DNA from: Candidatus Caccousia avistercoris
GTDB lineage: Bacteria; Bacillota; Clostridia; Oscillospirales; Acutalibacteraceae
NCBI GenBank assembly: GCA_018715025.1
Contig: DVMK01000232.1
Location: 1-21,213, forward strand
DNA length: 21,213 nt
Direction of reading: 5' to 3'
This document shows, in pieces, positions 15,383 through 21,213 of this stretch. The position numbers were made by a program, and so were the translations under genes. The notes below the pieces were generated by a model. It was not told the origin of the DNA. It searched no databases and was given only the letters and a program-made list of their open reading frames with translations. Every line of letters begins with the position of its first letter. Positions within the stretch are counted from its first letter, which is position 1.

Positions 15383-16408
15383 TTATGCAATAAACATGGC
15401 GTCGCCGAAGCTGAAGAAACGGTACCGTTCCTGTACGGCTTCCCGGTAAGCGTTCATGGTGTGCTCGTACCCGGCAAAGGCGGAAACAAGCATGATGAGG
15501 GTGCTTTCCGGAAGGTGGAAATTTGTAATGAGGCCGTCCAGCACCTTGAACGAATAGCCAGGATAAATGAAGATGTCGGTCCAGCCGCTGCTCTCTTTGA
15601 CGCAGCCCTCTTTGGTGCCGATGGTTTCCAGCGTGCGGCAGCTGGTGGTGCCCACAGCGATGACCCGCTTTCCCTCCCGCTGGGCCTGCTGGATGAGCGC
15701 GGCGTTTTCCGCCGTGAGGGCGTAGTGCTCTGCGTGCATTTTGTGGTCCGCAATCCGCTCTGCCTTTACCGGGCGGAAGGTGCCAAGCCCCACGTGAAGG
15801 GTGACAAAAGCGGTCCGCACCCCTTTTTGGCGGATTCGCTCCAGAAGCTCCGGCGTGAAATGAAGCCCGGCGGTGGGGGCCGCGGCGGAGCCCCGTTCCC
15901 GGGAGTACACATTCTGGTACCGCTCCTTGTCTTTCAGTTCTGCGGTAATGTAGTGGGGCAGGGGCATGGACCCCACCTGATCCAGAAGCTCGTAGAAATT
16001 CCCCTGGTACTGGAAGCGGAGCAGCCGGTTTCCGCCCTCCTCCACGTCCAGGACCTCTGCCCGGAGAAGGCCGTCCCCAAAGCGGAAGCGGGCCCCCGGC
16101 TTTGCCCGCCGGCCCGGCCCTGCCAGGGCCTCCCACACGTCGCCCTCCCGGTGGTTCAGCAGAAGGAATTCCACCTGCGCGCCGGTTCCCTCCTTCACGC
16201 CGAACAGGCGGGCGGGCAGAACGCGGGAATCGTTCAGCACCAGGCAGTCTCCCGGCTCCAGAAAATCAATAATCTCGTAAAAATGGCGGTGCTGCAGCTG
16301 CCCGGTCTGCCGGTCCATCACCAGAAGCCGCGAGGAATCCCGGGGCTCCAAAGGGGTTTGGGCAATCAGCTCCTGCGGAAGCTCATAGTAAAAATCGCTG
16401 GTTTTCAT
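15383..16408 (-). CDS. queA: S-adenosylmethionine:tRNA ribosyltransferase-isomerase
   Basis: Cytoplasmic enzyme that transfers and rearranges the ribosyl part of SAM onto preQ1 at position 34 of tRNA, giving epoxyqueuosine. From ATG 16408 the protein has 341 residues, close to the family norm. Recognisable stretches: MKTSDFYYELPQELIAQTPL at the N-terminus, NDSRVLPARLFG, GLHFTPELLERI, HVGLGTFRPV and, near the end, TNFHLPESTLIMLVSAFAG. An in-frame TTG at 16420 would add four residues and has the better site (AGGGG about 9 bases upstream), so the true start may be there. It is convergent with the membrane protein gene and divergent from the riboswitch unit. tgt and other queuosine genes are not in the window. 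No clear minus-strand promoter was found. Confidence 0.95.
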   Translation of the reverse strand: MKTSDFYYELPQELIAQTPLEPRDSSRLLVMDRQTGQLQHRHFYEIIDFLEPGDCLVLNDSRVLPARLFGVKEGTGAQVEFLLLNHREGDVWEALAGPGRRAKPGARFRFGDGLLRAEVLDVEEGGNRLLRFQYQGNFYELLDQVGSMPLPHYITAELKDKERYQNVYSRERGSAAAPTAGLHFTPELLERIRQKGVRTAFVTLHVGLGTFRPVKAERIADHKMHAEHYALTAENAALIQQAQREGKRVIAVGTTSCRTLETIGTKEGCVKESSGWTDIFIYPGYSFKVLDGLITNFHLPESTLIMLVSAFAGYEHTMNAYREAVQERYRFFSFGDAMFIA

Positions 16409-16448
16409 GTCTGTGTTCAACGCTGCATCCCCTAATTTCAAATTTCGT

Positions 16449-16478
16449 TTGACAATTCCTGCATATCCATGGTATGAT
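16449..16478 (+). promoter_or_regulatory. Promoter of the lysine operon
   Basis: TTGACA (16449-16454) and TATGAT (16473-16478) with an 18-base spacer, plus TGG (16470-16472) directly before the -10 element. Predicted start is near 16485, about 15 bases before the first strand of the riboswitch. The element lies 40 bases upstream of the divergent queA start, in its leader region. Confidence 0.85.
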
Positions 16479-16499
16479 AAGAAAAATTTAATCATAATG

Positions 16500-16667
16500 T
16501 GGATAGAGGCGCGGTTTTAATCAGTATGGTTGTCCTGGCCTGCCAAGGCTGTAAAATGATAATCGGAAAGGTAACGCCGCCGAAGGCGCCCGTTTGGCAT
16601 ACGGCCCTGGTTGACGCAGTGAACAACCCGTCAACTGTCATCATTTAGTATGATGGAGAGCTATCCA
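16500..16667 (+). promoter_or_regulatory. Lysine riboswitch (L box)
   Basis: P1 is formed by TGGATAG (16500-16506) and CTATCCA (16661-16667). Conserved L-box landmarks appear in order: AGAGGCGCGG, CAGTATGG, GGAAAGG, GCCGCCGAAGGCG, the GCAGTG/CAACTGTCA part, and GGAGAGCTATCC at the 3' end. It lies between a promoter and a terminator upstream of lysine genes, which supports the call. Lysine binding should stabilise P1 and permit the terminator. CTATC (16661-16665) could instead pair with GATGG (16730-16734) of the terminator arm; this antiterminator is a weak inference. Confidence 0.93.
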
Positions 16668-16732
16668 GGGTTTCTGTTTTGCAGCAGGCGCTGGGCAGAA
16701 AGCTGGAATAGTATTTATTATAGTAAATTGAT

Positions 16733-16756
16733 GGCCGGTTTTCAACCGGTTTTTTT
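16733..16756 (+). terminator. Riboswitch-controlled terminator
   Basis: CCGGTT (16735-16740) pairs with AACCGG (16744-16749), a tight hairpin with two possible G-T pairs added at the base, followed by seven T residues (16750-16756). It lies between the lysine aptamer and asd, as expected for an L box acting by transcription termination. Confidence 0.9.
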
Positions 16757-16790
16757 ATTGCCCGTGCAAATTTTGAAAACCACTGTCCAC

Positions 16791-16804
16791 CCTGCCTAGG
16801 CAGG
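16791..16804. repeat. 14-base perfect palindrome before asd
   Basis: CCTGCCTAGGCAGG is fully self-complementary with no spacer. It sits after the riboswitch terminator and 16 bases before the GGAGG of asd. It could be a protein-binding operator or a small RNA hairpin near the ribosome binding site; neither is shown by the sequence. Confidence 0.6.
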
Positions 16805-16834
16805 AACTCTATTGCAGCTTGGAGGTAATGCAAA

Positions 16835-17914
16835 ATGAAAAAGTATAAGGTTGGCATCATTGGCGCCACCGGCATGGTTGGCCAGCGCTTTGCCACACTG
16901 CTGGAAAATCACCCCTGGTTTGAGGTGGCGGCCCTGGCGGCCAGCGCCCGTTCCGCCGGAAAAACCTATCGGGAAGCGGTGGGCGGCCACTGGCTGATGA
17001 CCACCCCCATGCCGGCCTCTCTGGCAGATATGGTGGTGTACAACGCTTCTCAGGATGTGGAGAAGGTCGCCGCGCTGTGCGACTTTGTGTTCTGCGCGGT
17101 AAATATGAAAAAGGACGAGATCAAAGCCCTGGAGGAAGCCTACGCCAGGGCGGAGTGCCCGGTTATGAGCAACAACAGCGCCCACCGGGGCACCCCGGAC
17201 GTGCCCATGATTATCCCTGAGATCAACGACAGCCACGCGGCGGTTATTGAAAGCCAGCGGAAGCGCCTGGGCACAAAGCGGGGCTTCATCTCGGTAAAGT
17301 CCAACTGCTCCCTGCAAAGCTACGTGCCCGCCATCCATCCGCTGATGGATTTGGGCGTTACCAAGGTGCTGGCCTGCACCTACCAGGCTATTTCCGGCGC
17401 GGGCAAAACCTTCGCCACCTGGCCGGAAAGCGTGGACAATGTGATCCCCTACATTGGCGGCGAGGAGGAAAAATCCGAGCAGGAGCCTCTGAAAATCTGG
17501 GGCCATGTGGAAAACGGCGTGATTGTGAACGCTTCCTCCCCCAGCATTACCTCTCAGTGCCTGCGGGTGCCTGTTTCTGACGGCCACACCGCGGCGGTGT
17601 TTGTTTCCTTTGAGAAAAAGCTGGCCATGGAAGAAATCATCCAGCGGTGGGAATCCTACCGGGGCGCCCCTCAGGAGCTGAACCTGCCCAGCGCCCCCAG
17701 GCAGTTCCTCCATTATTTCCGGGAGGACGACAGGCCCCAGTCCCGGCTGGACCGGAACCTGGAAAACGGGATGGCGGTTTCCATCGGCCGCCTGCGCCCC
17801 GACACCCAGTACGACATTAAATTCGTATGCCTTTCCCACAACACCCTCCGCGGCGCGGCGGGCGGCGCTGTTTTGATGGCGGAGCTGCTGTGCGCCAAGG
17901 GCTATTTGGATTGA
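16835..17914 (+). CDS. asd: Aspartate-semialdehyde dehydrogenase
   Basis: NADPH-dependent enzyme reducing aspartyl phosphate to aspartate semialdehyde, the branch substrate for lysine/diaminopimelate and for threonine and methionine. Protein of 359 residues. The Rossmann motif GIIGATGMVGQRF starts at residue 7, the catalytic Cys is in SNCSLQ (Cys158), and the catalytic His is in RVPVSDGH (His251). Length and the SNCSLQ context resemble the archaeal/fungal-type branch of the family more than the shorter enzyme typical of Bacillus; this is a judgement from the sequence alone. The start ATG 16835 has TTGGAGG at 16819-16825. It is first in a unit with dapA (19 bases on), dapB and an ACT protein, under the lysine riboswitch. 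Confidence 0.95.
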   Translation: MKKYKVGIIGATGMVGQRFATLLENHPWFEVAALAASARSAGKTYREAVGGHWLMTTPMPASLADMVVYNASQDVEKVAALCDFVFCAVNMKKDEIKALEEAYARAECPVMSNNSAHRGTPDVPMIIPEINDSHAAVIESQRKRLGTKRGFISVKSNCSLQSYVPAIHPLMDLGVTKVLACTYQAISGAGKTFATWPESVDNVIPYIGGEEEKSEQEPLKIWGHVENGVIVNASSPSITSQCLRVPVSDGHTAAVFVSFEKKLAMEEIIQRWESYRGAPQELNLPSAPRQFLHYFREDDRPQSRLDRNLENGMAVSIGRLRPDTQYDIKFVCLSHNTLRGAAGGAVLMAELLCAKGYLD

Positions 17915-17933
17915 TTGGAGGCGGAAATCCATT

Positions 17934-18821
17934 ATGAAACAGCCTATTTATACCGGCTCCGGCGTGGCGCTGGTCACTCCCTTCTGTGAGGATGGCTCTG
18001 TGAATTACGACGCCCTGGAAAAGCTGCTGGAATTTCAAATTGAAAACGGCACCGACGCTGTCTTTATCTGCGTCACCACCGGGGAATCCCCCACCCTGAC
18101 CCACGAGGAACACACCGAGGTCATCCGTTTTGCGGTGAAAAAGGTGAACCACCGCGTTCCTGTCATTGCCGGAACGGGAAGCAACGACACCGCTTATGCG
18201 GTAGAGCTCTCCCAGGCGGCGCAGGAGGACGGGGCGGACGGCCTTCTGATGGTTACGCCCTATTACAACAAGGCTTCCCAGAGCGGGCTGGTCAAGCACT
18301 TCACTTATGTGGCAGACCGGGTCAGCCTGCCCATCCTTCTGTACAACGTTCCCTCCCGCACCGGGTGCAACATTAAGCCGGAAACCTACCAGGCCCTTTC
18401 CCAGCATCCCAATATCCTCGGCGTGAAGGAGGCCAACGGGGACATTTCCTCGGTGGCCAAGACCATCGCCCTGTGCGGCGACGACTTCTACGTGTATTCC
18501 GGCAACGACGACCAAACCCTGCCCATGATGGCGCTGGGCGGCAAGGGCGTGGTGTCGGTATTCGCCAACATCCTGCCCAGGGAAATGCACAACATCTGCA
18601 AAGAATACCTGGAGGGGGACAAGGAAAAGAGCCGCCGGGAATTCCTGCATTATGTGGAGCTGATGGACGCGCTCTTTATGGACATTAACCCCATTCCGGT
18701 AAAAGAGGCCATGAATCGCATGGGGCTGGAGGCCGGCCCGTGCCGTATGCCGCTTTCTCCCATGGAGGACGGGGCGAAGGAGAAGCTGGCCGCTGTTTTG
18801 AAAAAATATAAGCTGATTTGA
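17934..18821 (+). CDS. dapA: 4-hydroxy-tetrahydrodipicolinate synthase
   Basis: TIM-barrel lyase condensing pyruvate with aspartate semialdehyde, the first committed step towards diaminopimelate and lysine. Its 295 residues fit the family. Landmarks: ALVTPF (12-17), TTGES (48-52), the tyrosine of YNVPSRT (137-143), and the Schiff-base lysine in GVKEANGD (Lys165). The residue before TTGES is Val where many homologues have Gly, a minor variation. The start ATG 17934 has TTGGAGG about 10 bases upstream. It is co-directional with asd (19-base gap) and dapB (27-base gap), and none of these gaps contains a promoter or terminator. Confidence 0.97.
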   Translation: MKQPIYTGSGVALVTPFCEDGSVNYDALEKLLEFQIENGTDAVFICVTTGESPTLTHEEHTEVIRFAVKKVNHRVPVIAGTGSNDTAYAVELSQAAQEDGADGLLMVTPYYNKASQSGLVKHFTYVADRVSLPILLYNVPSRTGCNIKPETYQALSQHPNILGVKEANGDISSVAKTIALCGDDFYVYSGNDDQTLPMMALGGKGVVSVFANILPREMHNICKEYLEGDKEKSRREFLHYVELMDALFMDINPIPVKEAMNRMGLEAGPCRMPLSPMEDGAKEKLAAVLKKYKLI

Positions 18822-18848
18822 TTTTGCCCTGATTCGGGAGGAACTGCC

Positions 18849-19607
18849 ATGAAGAAAAAGATTGTGTTAAGCGGCTGCAGCGGAAAAATGGGCCATGCCG
18901 TGGCGGCTCTGGTGCGGGAGCGGCAGGACTGTGAAATCTGCGCCGGAATTGACCTGGTTTCCGCCGGGAACGAGGGGTTCCCGGTTTACGCCAGCGTAAA
19001 AGACTTCCCCGGCGGGGCAGACGTGCTGGTGGATTTCTCTCACCCGTCCCTGCTGCCGTCCCTGCTGGAATATGGGCAAAGCTCCATGCTCCCTCTGGTG
19101 CTGTGCACCACCGGCTACAGCAGGGAACAGGTGGCCGCGGTGCACGAGGCCGCCGCAAGGATCCCGATCTTTTATTCCGGGAACATGTCCCTGGGCATCA
19201 ACCTGCTGATCGAGCTTTCCAAGCGGGCGGCCCAGGTGCTGGGGCCGGGCTTCGACATTGAGATTGTGGAAAAGCACCACAACCAGAAAATCGATGCTCC
19301 CAGCGGTACCGCCCTCATGCTGGCCGACGCCGTCAGCCAGGTGGAGCCGGAGGAAATGCATTACATGTACGACCGGCATTCCCAGCGGAAAAAGAGGGAG
19401 AAAAACGAAATCGGCATCCATTCGGTGCGGGGCGGCACCATTGTGGGCGAACACGAGGTGATTTTTGCCGGCCATCACGAGGTGATCACTCTGTCCCACT
19501 CCGCCCAGTCCAAAGAGGTGTTCGCTGCCGGGGCCGTAAACGCCGCTGTGTTTCTCAGCACCCAGGCCCCCGGCCTTTACAGCATGCCGGATCTTCTGAA
19601 AGAATAA
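18849..19607 (+). CDS. dapB: 4-hydroxy-tetrahydrodipicolinate reductase
   Basis: NAD(P)H-dependent reductase that follows DapA in the diaminopimelate pathway. Protein of 252 residues. The nucleotide-binding GCSGKMG is at 9-15, the catalytic and binding motif EKHHNQK at 141-147, and the substrate loop DAPSGTA at 149-155. RGGTIVGEHEV (194-204) is another conserved family stretch. The start ATG 18849 has GGGAGGA about 8 bases upstream. It is third in the riboswitch-controlled unit; the ACT gene starts 12 bases after its stop. Later steps (dapL or dapD/E, dapF, lysA) are not in the window. Confidence 0.96.
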   Translation: MKKKIVLSGCSGKMGHAVAALVRERQDCEICAGIDLVSAGNEGFPVYASVKDFPGGADVLVDFSHPSLLPSLLEYGQSSMLPLVLCTTGYSREQVAAVHEAAARIPIFYSGNMSLGINLLIELSKRAAQVLGPGFDIEIVEKHHNQKIDAPSGTALMLADAVSQVEPEEMHYMYDRHSQRKKREKNEIGIHSVRGGTIVGEHEVIFAGHHEVITLSHSAQSKEVFAAGAVNAAVFLSTQAPGLYSMPDLLKE

Positions 19608-19619
19608 GGAGGCGCCGTG

Positions 19620-20069
19620 ATGACAACCGTTTCTTCTGCAAGCGATATTACCCTTGTGTCCCTCTTGAACTGCCCTTCCGACTTCACCTTCTGCCGGGAT
19701 GTGTTCACCCGCATTGCCCAGCTTGGCGTAGTGGTGGACATGATCTCCCTGGCGCCTAACCACGGCTCTGCCATGGCCATCTCCTTCACCATTCAGGACG
19801 ACGACCTGCCCCAGGTTCTCACCTTTTTGGCCAAGCTGAAGGAAACCAGAAGCATTAAGGCCATCATCAGCAGCGGGAACTGCAAAATCAATGTGTACGA
19901 CGAAAAGATGAAGGATACCCCCGGTATGGCGGCCAAGGTGTTTACCGCGGCGGCCGCTGCCGGGACGGATATCCGTATCATCACTACCTCTGACGTGGAT
20001 ATCTCCATTTTGGTGACCTACGCCGACTTTGACCGGACGCTGGCCGCCGTGGAGGAGGCCTGCCGGTAA
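19620..20069 (+). CDS. Free-standing tandem ACT protein, aspartokinase regulatory-like
   Basis: Protein of 149 residues resembling the C-terminal regulatory half of aspartokinase without any kinase domain. The first ACT-like unit (about 8-75) has VVVDMIS at 38-43. The second (about 80-149) has PGMAAKVFTAAAAAGTDIRI (101-120) then TTSDVDISILV, matching the PGVAAK...TSEIKISVVI pattern of aspartokinases. The start ATG 19620 is preferred, with AAGGAGG 7 bases upstream; GTG 19617 is only 4 bases away. It is last in the asd-dapA-dapB unit and closed by a strong terminator. In Bacillus LysC a similar-sized beta subunit is made from an internal start; here it is a separate gene. Binding lysine and acting in trans on an aspartokinase elsewhere is inference. 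It could also be annotated simply as an ACT-domain protein. Confidence 0.82.
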   Translation: MTTVSSASDITLVSLLNCPSDFTFCRDVFTRIAQLGVVVDMISLAPNHGSAMAISFTIQDDDLPQVLTFLAKLKETRSIKAIISSGNCKINVYDEKMKDTPGMAAKVFTAAAAAGTDIRIITTSDVDISILVTYADFDRTLAAVEEACR

Positions 20070-20085
20070 AAAACGTACGCCCTTC

Positions 20086-20131
20086 AGCCAAGCGCAGCGC
20101 AGCGGGTTCCCGTGCGCTGCGCTTGGCTTTT
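20086..20131 (+). terminator. Terminator of the lysine operon
   Basis: AGCCAAGCGCAGCGCA (20086-20101) pairs perfectly with TGCGCTGCGCTTGGCT (20113-20128), 16 base pairs, with an 11-base loop and a TTTT run (20128-20131). Confidence 0.92.
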
Positions 20132-20217
20132 CCCGGGGAATATGGCCGCCTCTGGCTGGCGGACAGGATGCAAAACAGGGGCGGAAGGATTTCTTCCCCT
20201 TATTTCTGTGGAAAAGA

Positions 20218-20245
20218 TTGATTATCTTCATTTTTTTGGTATAAT
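20218..20245 (+). promoter_or_regulatory. Promoter of gltX
   Basis: TTGATT (20218-20223), a 16-base spacer, then TATAAT (20240-20245) preceded by TGG (20237-20239), an extended -10. The region 20215-20290 is AT-rich. Predicted start is near 20252, about 50 bases before the gene. No T-box is seen in this short leader. Confidence 0.8.
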
Positions 20246-20300
20246 TAAGAATAACGCGGAAAAGCGGAAACGATCTGAATTCTTGAAAACGAGGGATAGT

Positions 20301-21213
20301 ATGGAGAAGCAAGTGGTTCGTACACGGTTTGCCCCCAGCCCCACCGGCTTTATGCATGTGGGAAACCTGCGCACGGCGTTATATGAATATCTCATCGCCA
20401 AGTCGCAGGGGGGGACGTTTGTTCTGCGCATTGAGGACACCGACCAGGAGCGCCTTGTGGAAGGCGCCGTCCAGGTAATCTACGACACCCTGGAAAAGGT
20501 GGGCCTGAAGCACGACGAGGGCCCCGACGTGGGCGGGGAGTTCGGCCCCTATGTGCAAAGCCAGCGCAAGGAGCTGTACAAGCCCTACGCGGAACAGCTT
20601 GTCCGCCAGGGGAAGGCCTACTACTGCTTCTGCACCAAGGAGCGCCTCGACGCGCTGCACGGGGAAAAGGAGGGGGGAGGCTACGACCGGCACTGCCGCG
20701 ACCTTCCGGCAGAGGAGGTTCAGCGCCTGCTGGATTCCGGCACGCCCTATGTGATCCGGCAGAAAATGCCCCTTGAGGGTTCCACCACCTTCCACGATGC
20801 GGTGTATGGGGATATTACCATTGAAAACAAAGAGCTGGAGGATCAGGTCCTTCTGAAGTCGGACGGGTACCCCACCTATAATTTCGCCAATGTCATCGAC
20901 GATCATCTTATGCACATCACCCATGTGGTGCGGGGGTGCGAGTACCTGACCTCCACGCCCAAATACAACCTTTTGTACGAGGCTTTTGGCTGGGAGGTGC
21001 CCACCTATGTGCACCTGCCCCTGATTATGGGAAAAAATGAGGACGGCTCTGTTTCCAAGCTTTCCAAGCGCCACGGGGCCACCGGCTTTGAGGATTTGGT
21101 GCGGGAGGGCTACCTGCCGGAAACCATTGTGAACTATATTGCGCTGCTGGGCTGGTGCCCCAAAGAAAACCGGGAGCTGTTCACCCTGGAAGAGCTGGTG
21201 CAGAATTTTTCCA
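20301..21213 (+). CDS. gltX: Glutamyl-tRNA synthetase (5' part, runs off the window)
   Basis: The first 304 residues are present and the gene continues beyond base 21213. Class I synthetase charging tRNA-Glu. The opening RTRFAPSPTGFMHVGNLRTA contains the HIGH-type motif HVGN (19-22), and the KMSKS-type loop is SKLSKR (252-257). A zinc-type cluster is visible: CFC followed by YDRHC in the insertion. The GluRS-typical LRIEDTD follows the first motif. The start ATG 20301 has GAGGG at 20291-20295. The missing part should hold the rest of the anticodon-binding domain. Whether it charges only tRNA-Glu or also tRNA-Gln cannot be judged here. Confidence 0.97.
   Translation, partial: MEKQVVRTRFAPSPTGFMHVGNLRTALYEYLIAKSQGGTFVLRIEDTDQERLVEGAVQVIYDTLEKVGLKHDEGPDVGGEFGPYVQSQRKELYKPYAEQLVRQGKAYYCFCTKERLDALHGEKEGGGYDRHCRDLPAEEVQRLLDSGTPYVIRQKMPLEGSTTFHDAVYGDITIENKELEDQVLLKSDGYPTYNFANVIDDHLMHITHVVRGCEYLTSTPKYNLLYEAFGWEVPTYVHLPLIMGKNEDGSVSKLSKRHGATGFEDLVREGYLPETIVNYIALLGWCPKENRELFTLEELVQNFS

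Noticed and set aside
14685..16136. Minus-strand frame of 483 aa across the yfhO-type gene and queA
   Set aside because: Runs through the bidirectional terminator and out of frame over queA; rich in Pro/Arg/Gly, a shadow.
18867..20357. Minus-strand frame of 496 aa opposite dapB and the ACT gene
   Set aside because: Covers dapB, the ACT gene, their terminator and the gltX promoter on the other strand; no recognisable motifs.

Overview
The window is a GC-rich stretch of bacterial chromosome carrying 16 complete genes and one gene cut by the right edge. Almost all are housekeeping genes. Several signs point to a Gram-positive anaerobe of the Clostridia, most likely the Oscillospiraceae/Ruminococcaceae (inferred from gene content and order; no database was searched). 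These are a tyrosine T-box leader, a lysine riboswitch, the M16 pair ymfF/ymfH next to lgt, and the Bacillota order dxs-tlyA-nadK-argR-recN. I see no mobile element, prophage, CRISPR array, rRNA or tRNA.

Layout. (1) Bases 1-419 hold a terminator for an upstream unit, an extended -10 promoter and a leader with two copies of an 84-base repeat. (2) 420-2989: ymfF and ymfH, a catalytically dead and an active M16 peptidase-like protein with overlapping ends, followed by a hairpin terminator. (3) 3078-10791: a tightly packed series lgt-folD-dxs-tlyA-nadK-argR-recN, with overlaps or gaps of 0-35 bases throughout. (4) 10880-12442: promoter, tyrosine T-box leader and tyrS. (5) 12623-15301: a large YfhO-family membrane protein, convergent with queA; the two share one symmetrical terminator. 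(6) 16449-20131: promoter, lysine riboswitch, terminator, then asd-dapA-dapB and a free-standing tandem-ACT protein. (7) 20218 to the edge: promoter and the start of gltX.

How the genes work together. The asd-dapA-dapB unit makes the diaminopimelate/lysine precursor from aspartyl phosphate. It is controlled at RNA level by lysine. The co-transcribed ACT protein resembles the regulatory half of aspartokinase without its kinase, so it may add a second, protein-level lysine signal. Lgt (lipoprotein lipidation), FolD (one-carbon folates), Dxs (isoprenoid precursor), TlyA (rRNA 2'-O-methylation), NadK (NADP), ArgR (arginine regulation) and RecN (double-strand break repair) form a general-growth operon. 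TyrS and GltX charge tRNA, and QueA acts in queuosine tRNA modification.

The parts most worth a second look are the duplicated leader element upstream of ymfF, the free ACT protein in the lysine operon, the long acidic tail on Lgt, and a 14-base perfect palindrome between the riboswitch terminator and asd. I did not find a clearly new multi-gene system.
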